Shown one piece after another: positions 15,845 through 25,523 of a DNA stretch of 64,000 bases. The notes beneath the pieces are model-generated. The model saw only the letters and a list, made by a program, of their open reading frames with translations. It searched no databases and had not been told where the DNA came from. Origin of the DNA: CAVQGZ01 sp942491665 (lineage in GTDB: Bacteria; Actinomycetota; Actinomycetes; Jiangellales; Jiangellaceae); assembly GCA_942491665.1 (NCBI GenBank), contig CALOBR010000001.1, forward strand, positions 496,001-560,000, read 5' to 3'. How positions within the stretch are numbered: the stretch's first letter is position 1; each line of letters begins with the position of its first letter. The translations under genes and the position numbers were made by a program.

Positions 15845-16287
15845 GAGTCGTCCCCCCGCACGACGACGACAGACCGGGCCGTGGTGACCGGGGCGCCCTC
15901 GGCGTCGGTCACGACGCACGAGACGGTGACGAACAGGTTGCCGCCCACGTTGCGGATGCGTTCGGCCGTCGCGCTGGTGACGAGCTCGTCGCCGGCGACG
16001 ATCGGACGGTGGTGGGTGAAGCCCTGCTCGCCGTGCACCTGGCGTTGCAGCGGAGCCCCGATGCGTCCCATCACCTCGGCGAGGCCGCGGAACGCGGGGA
16101 TGACGGCGAACGTCGGGGGCGCGACGAGGTCGGCATGGCCGGCGGCGCGGGCGGCGTCGACGTCGGAGCAGAGCGGGGAGGAGTCACCGACCGCCGCCGC
16201 GAACTCGCGGATCTTGGCCCGGCTGACCTCGTAGACCCCGTCGGCAGTGAACTCCTGGCCGACGAGCTCGTCGACGCCGTCGCTCAT
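15841..16287 (-). CDS. MaoC N-terminal-like dehydratase subunit (HadA-like)
   Basis: 148 residues from ATG at 16287; the open frame continues upstream but that part is shadow of rpmG. It begins with a hotdog N-terminal region containing YEVSRAKIREFAAAVGDSSPLCSD, followed by APPTFAVIPAF and GEQGFTHHRPIVAGDELV. This is the FAS1-like dehydratase / MaoC_dehydrat_N form that lacks the full catalytic D/H pair and binds the substrate chain in HadAB pairs. The partner gene follows with ATGA overlap. It begins 5 nt after the rpmG stop, so rpmG, hadA-like, hadB-like and murB may be one transcript. Confidence 0.84.
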   Translation of the reverse strand: MSDGVDELVGQEFTADGVYEVSRAKIREFAAAVGDSSPLCSDVDAARAAGHADLVAPPTFAVIPAFRGLAEVMGRIGAPLQRQVHGEQGFTHHRPIVAGDELVTSATAERIRNVGGNLFVTVSCVVTDAEGAPVTTARSVVVVRGDDS

Positions 16288-16292
16288 CTGCG

Positions 16293-16463
16293 TCAGCGAG
16301 TCTCGCGGTGCGGGGTGTGGGTGCGGCAGCGGGAGCAGTACTTCTTCAGCTCCATGCGGTCGGGGTCGTTGCGCCGGTTCTTGCGCGTGATGTAGTTGCG
16401 CTCCTTGCACTCCGTGCAGGCCAGAGTGATCTTCGGCCGGATGTCGGCGCTCTTGGCTGCCAT
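16293..16463 (-). CDS. rpmG: Large ribosomal subunit protein bL33
   Basis: A 56-residue ribosomal protein starting at ATG 16463, preceded by AAGGAGAAGC at the right distance. The product begins MAAKSADIRPKITLACTEC and continues with ERNYITRKNRRNDPDRMELKKYC to a basic C-terminus. Two CxxC pairs are present (CTEC and CSRC), so this is the zinc-binding form of bL33; some actinobacteria also keep a zinc-free copy elsewhere. It sits next to three tRNA genes, a common layout in this phylum, and 5 nt before the HadA-like gene. Confidence 0.97.
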   Translation of the reverse strand: MAAKSADIRPKITLACTECKERNYITRKNRRNDPDRMELKKYCSRCRTHTPHRETR

Positions 16464-16491
16464 GGTGCTTCTCCTTAGTCGTGCTGGGTTG

Positions 16492-16564
16492 TAGCGGTGG
16501 CCGGACTTGAACCGGCGACACAGCGATTATGAGCCGCTTGCTCTACCGACTGAGCTACACCGCC
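16492..16564 (-). tRNA. tRNA-Met (CAT)
   Basis: The acceptor stem GGCGGTG (from 16564) pairs with CACCGCT near the 3' end, with discriminator A at 16492 and no encoded CCA. The anticodon loop is CTCATAA, giving CAT. The anticodon stem lacks the three G-C pairs of initiator tRNA, so it is likely the elongator. Length is 73 nt. Confidence 0.95.
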
Positions 16565-16582
16565 GCAGGGGTTGATGACCCG

Positions 16583-16655
16583 AGCCCCACTACGGAATCG
16601 AACCGTAGACCTTCTCCTTACCATGGAGACGCTCTGCCGACTGAGCTAGTGGGGC
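16583..16655 (-). tRNA. tRNA-Thr (GGT)
   Basis: Acceptor GCCCCAC (from 16655) pairs with GTGGGGC at the 3' end, with discriminator T at 16583. The anticodon loop is ATGGTAA, so the anticodon is GGT. The T-arm GGTTCGATTCC is intact. Length is 73 nt and the CCA is not encoded. Confidence 0.95.
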
Positions 16656-16684
16656 GACGCGACGCACTATCGTACCTTGCTGCG

Positions 16685-16766
16685 TGGCAGGTGTTGGATT
16701 CGAACCAACGTAGGCGATGCCGACGGTTTTACAGACCGCTCCCTTTGGCCGCTCGGGCAACCTGCC
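16685..16766 (-). tRNA. tRNA-Tyr (GTA)
   Basis: Acceptor GGCAGGT (from 16766) pairs with ACCTGCC, with discriminator A at 16685. The anticodon loop is CTGTAAA, giving GTA. A long variable arm is present, as expected for a bacterial tRNA-Tyr. Length is 82 nt and the CCA is not encoded. Confidence 0.95.
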
Positions 16767-16788
16767 GCGGAGAGAAAGGATAACGGAC

Positions 16789-17283
16789 ATGGCGAGTGAC
16801 TCGTCCTTCGACGTCGTCAGCAAGATCGACCGGCAAGAAGTGGACAACGCCCTCAACCAGACCGCGAAGGAGCTGAGCCAGCGCTTCGACTTTCGCGGCA
16901 CTGGCGCCGCGGTCTCGTGGCAGGGCGAGTACGGCATCGAGCTGGAGGCCGGGACGGAAGACCGCGTGGTCGCTGCTCTCGACGTGCTCAAGGACAAGCT
17001 GGTCAAGCGCGGTGTCTCGCTGAAGGCGCTGGACGCCGGCGAGCCCCGCTCGTCCGGCAAGGTCTACAAGATCAGCACGACGCTTCAGAACGGGCTGACG
17101 TCCGAGCAGGCCAAGCAGGTCGCCAAGGTCATCCGCGACCAGGCCCCGAAGACGGTGCGTCCGCAGATCCAGGCCGACGAGGTGCGCGTGAGCTCGAAGA
17201 AGCGCGACGACCTGCAGGCGACCATCGCGCTGCTCAAGGGCGAGGAGTTCGACTTCGCCGTACAGTTCGTGAACTACCGCTAG
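16789..17283 (+). CDS. yajQ: YajQ-family nucleotide-binding protein
   Basis: 164 residues from ATG at 16789, with GAAAGGA upstream. The sequence opens with SSFDVVSKIDRQEVDNALNQTAKELSQRFDFRG, the classic YajQ start, and later has VYKISTTLQNGLTSEQAKQVAKVIRD, RPQIQADEVRVSSKKRDDLQ and a final FDFAVQFVNYR. Some members bind cyclic di-GMP and act as effectors; others are reported to bind tRNA or other nucleotides. It begins 22 nt from the tRNA-Tyr gene, which runs the other way, and ends 8 nt before korA, so it may be co-transcribed with korAB. Confidence 0.93.
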   Translation: MASDSSFDVVSKIDRQEVDNALNQTAKELSQRFDFRGTGAAVSWQGEYGIELEAGTEDRVVAALDVLKDKLVKRGVSLKALDAGEPRSSGKVYKISTTLQNGLTSEQAKQVAKVIRDQAPKTVRPQIQADEVRVSSKKRDDLQATIALLKGEEFDFAVQFVNYR

Positions 17284-17291
17284 GGAGGGTC

Positions 17292-19119
17292 GTGGCCAAG
17301 CCACGCGTCGAGGTCGACCGCGTCGTCATCCGTTTCGCCGGGGACTCCGGCGACGGCATGCAGATGACCGGTGACAGGTTCACCACGCAGAGCGCGTTGC
17401 TGGGCAACGACATCGGGACGCTGCCGGACTTCCCGGCCGAGATCCGCGCGCCGCAGGGCACCCTGCACGGGGTCTCGTCGTTCCAGGTGCACTTCGCCGA
17501 CCACCCCGTGACCACCCCCGGCGACGTGCCGCAGGTGCTGGTCGCGATGAACCCCGCGGCGCTCAAGGCGCACATCGACGCCGTGACGAAGGGCGGCACC
17601 GTCATCGTCGACACCGCCGAGTTCACCAAGCGCAACCTCGCCAAGGTCGGCTACACCACCGACCCCCTCACCGACGGAACGCTGGACAGCTTCGCGGTGC
17701 ACGCCCTCGACCTCACGGGCATGACCCAGCAGGCGCTCGCCGACTTTGGGCTTACGCGCAAAGAGTCATCGCGGGCGAAGAACATGTTCGCGCTCGGGCT
17801 CGTCTCGTGGCTCTACCACCGTCCGGTGCAGCTCACCGAAGACTTCTTGAGCACCAAGTTCGTCTCGAACGCGACCATCCGCGACGCCAACATCGCCGCG
17901 CTGCGGGCCGGGTGGAACTTCGGTGAGACGACCGAGGAGTTCGCGTCCGGCTACGCCGTGAAGGCGTACGACCCGGACGCGGGCACCTACCGGACGATCA
18001 CCGGCAACCTCGCGCTCTCCTACGGCCTGATCGCCGCCGCCCGCCAGGCGGGGTTGCCTTTGTTCCTCGGCTCGTACCCGATCACCCCGGCCAGTGACAT
18101 CTTGCACGAGCTGAGCAAGCACAAGCGGATGGGCGTGCGCACGTTCCAGGCCGAGGACGAGATTGCCGGCATCGGGGCCGCGCTCGGGGCGTCGTTCGGC
18201 GGGGCGCTCGGCGTGACCACCACGTCCGGGCCGGGCGTCGCGCTCAAGAGCGAGACCATCGGGCTCGCCGTCAGCCTGGAGCTGCCGCTGGTGATCGTGG
18301 ACGTGCAGCGCGGCGGCCCCTCGACAGGCCTGCCCACCAAGACCGAGCAGTCCGACCTGCTGCAAGCGATGTTCGGGCGCAACGGCGAGTCGCCGGTGCC
18401 GATCGTCGCGGCCGCCACACCCAGTGACTGCTTCGACGCGGCGATCGAGGCCGTGCGGATCGCCACGACGTACCGCACGCCGGTGTTCCTGCTCTCCGAC
18501 GGCTACCTCGCCAACGGTGCCGAGCCGTGGAGGGTGCCCGAGGTGGCGTCGTTGCCGGACCTGTCGGTCACCTTCGCCGACGACCCGGCGACCTTCGCGC
18601 CCTATGCCCGCGACCCCGAGACGCTGGCCCGACCCTGGGCTGTCCCCGGCACCCCCGGCCTCGAGCACCGCATCGGTGGGCTGGAGAAGGAGGACGTGAC
18701 CGGGGAGATCTCCTACGACCCGCAGAACCACGACCGGATGGTGCGGCTGCGGGCACGCAAGGTCGCTCGGATCGCCGACTCGCTGCCCCCGATGCGGGTC
18801 GACGACCCTGACGGTGACGCGTCTGTGCTGGTGCTCGGGTGGGGGTCGACCGAGGGTCTGCTGGACTCTGCCGTGGAGCAGTCCCGGCGCATGGGCCGCA
18901 CGGTCGCCCGCGCGCACCTGCGCCACCTCAACCCGTTCCCCAACGACCTGGGCGATGTGCTGGCCCGCTACGAGCGGGTGCTGATCCCGGAGATGAACCT
19001 GGGCCAGCTCGCCCTGCTGATCCGAGCGACGTACCTCGTCGACGCGCACTCGCTGAACCAGGTGCGCGGGCTGCCGTTCCGCACCGACGAGCTCGTGGCC
19101 GCTATCGAGGAGCTGTGCC

Positions 19120-19127
<8 letters not shown>
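17292..19127 (+). CDS. korA: 2-oxoacid:ferredoxin oxidoreductase alpha subunit (fused gamma-alpha)
   Basis: 611 residues from GTG at 17292, preceded by AGGGAGGG. The N-terminal gamma-type domain (about 8-190) starts RVVIRFAGDSGDGMQMTGDRF. The alpha domain has GNLALSYGLIAAARQAGLPLFLGSYPITPASDILHEL, AEDEIAGIGAALGASFGG, TTTSGPGVALKSETIGLAV and VQRGGPSTGLPTKTEQSDLLQ. The C-terminus LVLGWGSTEGLL is the domain II part. With KorB it converts 2-oxoglutarate (or a similar 2-oxoacid) and CoA to the acyl-CoA, reducing ferredoxin. In mycobacteria this enzyme serves the TCA cycle in place of or beside 2-oxoglutarate dehydrogenase. It overlaps korB by 8 nt. Confidence 0.93.
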
Positions 19128-20090
<963 letters not shown>

Positions 20091-20106
<16 letters not shown>

Positions 20107-20582
20107 GTGCGCTGAGGATCCGCCCGGCGACCTCCGGCGACGACGCGACGCTGCTGGCTCTCGACGTCGGCGATCCGGGCACCGGGTTTCCCTCGGTGTT
20201 CGCCCGCCAGCGCGACTCGTTCTTCGGCGAGCACGAGCCGTCTGCGACGCTCGTTGCCGACTTGGACGGCGAGGTCGTCGGCTACCTGACCTTGGCGCAC
20301 CCCACCTCGCTGCCGGAGAACGCCCACGTCTCGGCGATCCATGGCTTCGACGTGCGCGCGGACCTGCGACGCCGTGGGATCGGGCGCGCCCTTCTGGACG
20401 AGGCTGCCCGAACCGTCCAGGCCGCCGGCGGGTCGAAGATCTCGCTGGGAGTGCTGGCGACCAACCCCGGCGCGCGGTCCGTGTACGAGAAGGCGGGGTT
20501 CGTCGTCGAGGGAGTGCAGGTCGGCGAGTTCGTCATCGACGGCGAGCCGGTCGACAGCGTGATGATGGCTCGACACCTGTGA
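20091..20582 (+). CDS. GNAT-family N-acetyltransferase
   Basis: 163 residues if read from GTG at 20091, which overlaps the end of korB by 16 nt. The start is uncertain because the first recognisable strand begins at LRIRPATSGDD. The acetyl-CoA site is seen in GFDVRADLRRRGIGRALLDEAARTV, where RRRGIG is the pyrophosphate-binding loop of motif A. The end has TNPGARSVYEKAGFVVEGV, motif B. GNAT enzymes acetylate amines on small molecules or proteins; the target cannot be named. It is tightly placed between korB and rarD (4 nt gap to the latter), which suggests one transcript but not a shared function. Confidence 0.85.
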
Positions 20583-20586
20583 GCAG

Positions 20587-21480
20587 GTGGTGAGCCAGCA
20601 CCGCATCGGGATGATCCTCGGGGCTGCTGCATACGTCATGTGGGGCCTGTTCCCGCTGTATTGGCCGCTTATCGACGAGGCGGCCCCGGTTGAGATCCTC
20701 GCCCACCGCATCGTGTGGTCGTTGGCGTTCCTGCTGGGCATCTTGCTCGCACGCAGGCGGCTCGCCGGGCTGCGCCGGCTGCCGCGACGGTCTGTCGGAT
20801 ACCTGGCGGTGGCCGCCGTGCTGATCTCGGTCAACTGGGGCACCTACATCTACGGGGTGAACTCCGGACAGGTCGTCGAGACCTCGCTCGGCTACTTCAT
20901 CGGGCCGCTGGTGACCGTGGTCGTCGCGGTCGTCGTGCTCGGTGAGCGGCTGCGCCGGGCACAGTGGGCCGCCCTGTCGCTGGCGGCACTCGCGGTCGTG
21001 GTGCTGACCCTCGACTACGGACGCCCCCCGTGGATCGCGCTCACTCTCGCGTTCTCGTTCGCGACCTACGGGCTGCTGAAGAAGAAGGCCAACGTCGGAG
21101 CGGCGGAGAGCCTGGTCGTGGAGACGCTGGTGCTCGTGCTGCCGGCGCTGGTGTTCCTCTGGCTGCTCGACGCCGCCGGCGACGGCACGTTCGGGCGTCT
21201 GTCACCCGGCCACAGCCTGCTGCTGGCGGGCGCGGGCGTGATCACGGTGCTGCCGCTGCTGGCGTTCTCCGGGGCGGCGACCCGCATCCCGCTGGCGACG
21301 CTGGGCCTGCTGCAGTACATCGGACCGACCATTCAGTTCGCGATCGGTGTGTTCCTCTACAACGAGCCGATGCCCGCGTCGCGGCTGGCGGGGTTCGTGA
21401 TGGTGTGGATCTCACTGGCGCTCTTCACCGCCGAAGGCATGCGGCACCGGCGGGTGGTCGCCGTCATGTCGTCCGGCTGA
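20587..21480 (+). CDS. rarD: EamA-family transporter RarD
   Basis: 297 residues with ten hydrophobic segments, the standard EamA (drug/metabolite transporter) layout of two five-helix repeats. RarD-type marks are GAAAYVMWGLFPLYWPLIDEA at the start, VEILAHRIVWSLAFL, INWGTYIYGVNSGQVVETSLGYFI-like residues around 80-105, FATYGLLKK, and LGLLQYIGPTIQFAIGVFLYNEP near the end. RarD homologues are predicted permeases of unknown substrate. The stop lies inside the 3' end of the convergent polyprenyl synthase gene, a 17-nt overlap. Confidence 0.9.
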   Translation: MVSQHRIGMILGAAAYVMWGLFPLYWPLIDEAAPVEILAHRIVWSLAFLLGILLARRRLAGLRRLPRRSVGYLAVAAVLISVNWGTYIYGVNSGQVVETSLGYFIGPLVTVVVAVVVLGERLRRAQWAALSLAALAVVVLTLDYGRPPWIALTLAFSFATYGLLKKKANVGAAESLVVETLVLVLPALVFLWLLDAAGDGTFGRLSPGHSLLLAGAGVITVLPLLAFSGAATRIPLATLGLLQYIGPTIQFAIGVFLYNEPMPASRLAGFVMVWISLALFTAEGMRHRRVVAVMSSG

Positions 21481-22459
21481 CCACCGAGTCGCAGATCTGC
21501 AGAAGGGCGGCGCGGGCAGCCGTGTCGGGCAGCTGGACAAGCTCGTCGCGGGCCAGGTCTGACCAGCGGCGCACCTCGCGGCGGGCCTCGGTGAGGGCGG
21601 GGTGGGCACGCAGCAGGGTGAGGGCCTCATCGACGTCGTCGTCGGCGACCTTGTCGCTCAGCAGCGCGACGAGCCGCTGGTCGGCCGGGGCTGTGGAGCG
21701 CAGCGCGTAGAGGGACGGGAGCGTGGGCACCCCCTCGCGCAGATCCGTGCCGGGGGTCTTGCCCGACTCCGCGGAGTCGCTGGCGACGTCGATGACGTCG
21801 TCGGCGAGCTGGAAGGCGATGCCGATGGCCTCCCCGAAGCGGGTCACGAGCTCGACCTGGTCGTCGGGAGCCCCGGACAGCCAGGCACCGAAGCGAGCCG
21901 ACGTCGCGATCAGCGAGCCGGTCTTGTCTGCCAGCACGTCAAGGTAGTGCTCCAGCGCGTCAGCACCCTCGGCCGGGCCGATCGTCTCGCGGATCTGGCC
22001 GCGGACGAGGCGCGCGAACGTGCGCGACTGCAGCCGCACGGCCTCGGGCCCGAGGTCGGCCACGAGCTCCGACGCCCGGGCGAAGAGATAGTCACCGGTG
22101 AGGATCGCGACCGTGTTGCCCCACTCGGTGTTGGCGCTGGAGACGCCGCGCCGCACGGCCGCCTCGTCCATCACGTCGTCGTGGTAGAGCGTGGCCAGGT
22201 GGGTCAGCTCGACGACGAGGGCGGACGGGATGACGCCGGGGGCGTCGGGGTCGCCGAGCTGGGCGGCCAGCAGCACCATCATCGGGCGGAACCGCTTGCC
22301 GCCGGCGTCCAGCAGGTGGCGGGCGCTGGAGTCGAGCAAGCCGTCGTCGACCTCGACGGCCGCGCGCAGGCCCGTCTCGACCTCGGCCAACGCGCCCGCG
22401 ACCCACGTCGACAGGTCGCTGTCGACGTCGGGGACGGAGATCGACCGCGTGTCGTCCAC
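21464..22459 (-). CDS. Trans-polyprenyl diphosphate synthase
   Basis: 331 residues from GTG at 22459, close behind the nuoN stop; other in-frame starts exist a few codons upstream. It has both aspartate-rich motifs, DDVMD at 94-98 and DDVID at 220-224, which bind magnesium and the allylic substrate, and GGKRFRP at 53-59. Such enzymes build all-trans chains of several isoprene units. Placed at the end of nuo and near menG, menF and menD, it most likely makes the menaquinone side chain (the GrcC/HepT role). Residue preference near the first motif does not let me state the chain length. Its 3' end overlaps rarD by 17 nt. Confidence 0.9.
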   Translation of the reverse strand: MDDTRSISVPDVDSDLSTWVAGALAEVETGLRAAVEVDDGLLDSSARHLLDAGGKRFRPMMVLLAAQLGDPDAPGVIPSALVVELTHLATLYHDDVMDEAAVRRGVSSANTEWGNTVAILTGDYLFARASELVADLGPEAVRLQSRTFARLVRGQIRETIGPAEGADALEHYLDVLADKTGSLIATSARFGAWLSGAPDDQVELVTRFGEAIGIAFQLADDVIDVASDSAESGKTPGTDLREGVPTLPSLYALRSTAPADQRLVALLSDKVADDDVDEALTLLRAHPALTEARREVRRWSDLARDELVQLPDTAARAALLQICDSVVSRTT

Positions 22460-22461
22460 GG

Positions 22462-24009
22462 CTATCGCACGAACTCCGATGCCATCGCGGCCAGCTCGAG
22501 CACCGGACCCGGCACCACACCGAGCAGCACCGTCAGCAGCGCTGTCGCGGTGATCACAGCCGTGGTGCCGGCGCTGGGCACACCGACGGTGGCGCCGCCC
22601 TCGACCGGGTCGGAGAAGAACATCAGCACGATGACCCGGACGTAGAAGAAGGCCGCGATGGCGCTGGAGAGCAAAGCGATCAGCACGAGCACCCACTGCC
22701 CGGCGTCGAAGGCTGCCGCGAACACCACCAGCTTGCCGACGAAGCCACTCGTGAGCGGGATCCCCGCGAACGACAGCAAGAACAGCGCGAACACGCTGGC
22801 GAGAACCGGGGAGCGCCGCCCCAGGCCGGCCCACGCCGACAGGTGCGTCGCCTCGCCGGCGGCGTCGCGCACCAGGGTGATGCAGGCGAACGCGCCGACC
22901 GTGGCGATGCCGTAGGCGAGCAGGTAGAACAGCACGGCCGCCGTGCCGGCGCTGTCGGCGGACACGACGCCCACGAGCAAGAACCCGGCGTGCGCGATCG
23001 AGGAGTACGCAAGCATGCGCTTGACGTCGGTCTGGGTCAGCGCCAGCACCGAGCCAACCAGCATCGTGACGGCGGCGATCACCCACAGCAGCACGGTCCA
23101 GTCGTCCACGAGCCCACCGAGGCCGACGTAGAAGACGCGCATGAGCGCGACGACCGCGGCAGTCTTCGTTGCCGCCGCCATGAAGCCGGTCACCGGGGTG
23201 GGGGCGCCCTGGTACACGTCCGGGGTCCAGAACTGGAACGGGACAGCACTGATCTTGAATAGCAGCCCGACCGCAATCATGCCGGTGCCGACCAGCAGCA
23301 ACGTGTCGACGCCCACCCGGCCGCTGATGCCGGCGTCGATCTCGGTGAAGTTCAGCGAGCCGGTCGCGCCGTAGACGAGCGACGACCCGTACAAGAAGAA
23401 GGCGGACGCGAACGCGCCGAGCAAGAAGTACTTGAGGCCGGCCTCGTGCGACAGCAGCCGCTTGCGCCGGCTCAGCGACGACAGCAGGTACAGCGGCAGC
23501 GAGAGCACCTCGAGGGCCACGAACATGGTGAGCAGGTCGTTCGAGGCGACGAACATCATCATGCCCGCCGCGGCGAACATGGTGAGCGGGTAGACCTCGG
23601 TCTGGCGCACGCGCTGCAGGGTGAGCACGCGCTCGACCTCGCTGCCGGGCATCGACGCCCCTGCCGGGGTGAACGCGTCACCGGCGGGGTCGAGAGCCCG
23701 TTCGGTGTAGACGAACACGCTGAGCAGCGTGAAGATCGCGATGGCCGCCTGGGCGAACACGGTGGGCCCGTCGATGGCGAGCGCGCCGTTGAACGTGGTG
23801 ATCGGGGTGTCCCCGATCGCAGCGATCGCCCACACGAGCGAGACGGTCAGAGCGACCACGGCCATCGAGACATGGACGAGCGCGCGCCGGCCCGCCGGGG
23901 CGAAGGCATCGACTCCGACGCCAATCACGGCGGCAGCGAACGTCGCGATGATCGGCACGATCGCGCCGAGCTCGAAGTCTGGCTGCGTGAACTCCTGAAG
24001 GACGATCAC
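22462..24009 (-). CDS. nuoN: NADH-quinone oxidoreductase subunit N
   Basis: 515 residues with about 14 membrane helices. One of three antiporter-like proton-pumping subunits of complex I. Conserved features include FKISAVPFQFWTPDVYQGAPTPVTGFMAAATKTAAV, where the lysine and proline-broken helices carry the proton path, and DVKRMLAYSSIAHAGFLLVG. The C-terminus ends at the FVR stop just before the polyprenyl synthase start. The start overlaps the nuoM stop by 4 nt. It sits in the membrane arm between NuoK and NuoM in the known complex. Confidence 0.96.
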   Translation of the reverse strand: MIVLQEFTQPDFELGAIVPIIATFAAAVIGVGVDAFAPAGRRALVHVSMAVVALTVSLVWAIAAIGDTPITTFNGALAIDGPTVFAQAAIAIFTLLSVFVYTERALDPAGDAFTPAGASMPGSEVERVLTLQRVRQTEVYPLTMFAAAGMMMFVASNDLLTMFVALEVLSLPLYLLSSLSRRKRLLSHEAGLKYFLLGAFASAFFLYGSSLVYGATGSLNFTEIDAGISGRVGVDTLLLVGTGMIAVGLLFKISAVPFQFWTPDVYQGAPTPVTGFMAAATKTAAVVALMRVFYVGLGGLVDDWTVLLWVIAAVTMLVGSVLALTQTDVKRMLAYSSIAHAGFLLVGVVSADSAGTAAVLFYLLAYGIATVGAFACITLVRDAAGEATHLSAWAGLGRRSPVLASVFALFLLSFAGIPLTSGFVGKLVVFAAAFDAGQWVLVLIALLSSAIAAFFYVRVIVLMFFSDPVEGGATVGVPSAGTTAVITATALLTVLLGVVPGPVLELAAMASEFVR

Positions 24010-25523
24010 TCGTCGCCTCCCTCAGCCGCGAACACCGGTTCGGGGTCGCTTACGCCGACCTCGTCGAGCGTCTGCTGCGTGGCGTCGTCGACGGGGTCGA
24101 GCAGGACGGCCGGGGCGACACCGAGGGCGACCATCAGCACGAACAGGGGCGCCACCAGCACCACCTCGCGACCGCGTAGGTCGGGGGTGTTCTCGGTGTC
24201 CGGCGTGGTCGGACCGGTCATCGTCCGCTGGTACATGATCAGGATGTAGAGGGCGGACAGCACGATGCCGAACGTGGCGACGGCGGCAGCCACCTGGTAG
24301 CGACTGAACGTGCCGACGAGCACCATGAACTCGCTCACGAAGGTCGCCAGGCCCGGCATCGCCAGCCCGGAGAGACCCGCGACCAGCAAGAACCCCGCCA
24401 GGATTGGCGCGGGCTTCTGCAGCCCGCCGTAGTCGGCCAGCTGACGCGAGCCGCCGCGTGCGATCATGAACCCGGCGACGAGGAACAGCGCCCCGGTCGA
24501 GAGCCCGTGGCTGACCATGTAGAACGTCGCGCCCGTGGTCGCCTGGCTGGTGAGGGCGAAGATGCCCAGCACGATCACGCCGAAGTGGCTGATGGAGCTG
24601 AAGGCGATGATGCGCTTGATGTCGGTCTGCCCGATCGCGACGAGCCCTCCGTAGATGATGCTGATCACCGCGAGCGTCACGACGACCGGCGCGAACGTGC
24701 GCGACGCGTCCGGGAAGAGCGGCAGCACCAGCGCGACCATGCCGAACGTGCCGACCTTGTCGACGACGCCGGAGAGATAGGCGGCCTGGGACGGGGTGGC
24801 CTCGGTGGCGGCGTCGGGCAGCCACGTGTGCAGCGGCCAGAGCGGGGCCTTGATCGCGAAGGCGATCATGAAGCCGAGGAACAGCCATCCCTGGACGGTG
24901 CTGTCGATGTCGAGCGCGACGAGGTCGGCCAGCAGGAACGACCGCTCGCCGGCGGGCGCCTGAAGGTACAGGCCGATCACCGCGGCCAGCATGACCAGGC
25001 CACCGACCAGGTTGTAGAGCAAGAACTTCATGGCCGCGTACTGGCGCTTGTCGCCGCCGTACACCCCGATCAGGAAGTACATCGGGATGAGCATCGCCTC
25101 GAAGAGGATGTAGAACAGCAGCACGTCGGTGGACAGGAACGCACCGACGGTCATGGCCTGCAGCACGAGCACGAGGGCGTAGAAGGCCTTGACGCTGCGT
25201 CCGGAGCCGTCCGCCTCGTTCCACATGGCGCCGAGGACGACCGGGGTGGCGACAGCCGTCAGGGCGATCAGCGCGAGAGAGATGCCCGACAGGCCCAGGG
25301 ACCAGTAGAGGCCGAAGGGGGCGATCCAGCTGACCTGCTCGGTGAGCTGGTAGAGCGGGCCGCCGAGCTCGAACTGCAGCGCAGCGAGCACGGTGAGGCC
25401 GAGCGTGACCAGCGACGCCGCGATGGCCGTGAGCTTCGCGGTGCGGTCGCTGGGCACGAGGGCGGTGATGAGCGCGCCGAGCAGCGGCACGACCACCAGG
25501 GCAGTCAGCACGGGGAACGTCAC
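24006..25523 (-). CDS. nuoM: NADH-quinone oxidoreductase subunit M
   Basis: 505 residues with about 14 membrane helices. The antiporter-like core shows AIKAPLWPLHTWLPDAATEATPSQAAYLSGVVDKVGTFGM and DIKRIIAFSSISHFGVIVLG, with the conserved lysines and Glu (around MWNE and FEAMLIPMY) of the proton channel. It belongs to the middle of the membrane arm. It overlaps nuoL and nuoN by 4 nt each, so the three pump subunits are translationally coupled. The C-terminal acidic tail (about 470-505) is longer than strictly needed but common in actinobacteria. Confidence 0.96.
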   Translation of the reverse strand: MTFPVLTALVVVPLLGALITALVPSDRTAKLTAIAASLVTLGLTVLAALQFELGGPLYQLTEQVSWIAPFGLYWSLGLSGISLALIALTAVATPVVLGAMWNEADGSGRSVKAFYALVLVLQAMTVGAFLSTDVLLFYILFEAMLIPMYFLIGVYGGDKRQYAAMKFLLYNLVGGLVMLAAVIGLYLQAPAGERSFLLADLVALDIDSTVQGWLFLGFMIAFAIKAPLWPLHTWLPDAATEATPSQAAYLSGVVDKVGTFGMVALVLPLFPDASRTFAPVVVTLAVISIIYGGLVAIGQTDIKRIIAFSSISHFGVIVLGIFALTSQATTGATFYMVSHGLSTGALFLVAGFMIARGGSRQLADYGGLQKPAPILAGFLLVAGLSGLAMPGLATFVSEFMVLVGTFSRYQVAAAVATFGIVLSALYILIMYQRTMTGPTTPDTENTPDLRGREVVLVAPLFVLMVALGVAPAVLLDPVDDATQQTLDEVGVSDPEPVFAAEGGDE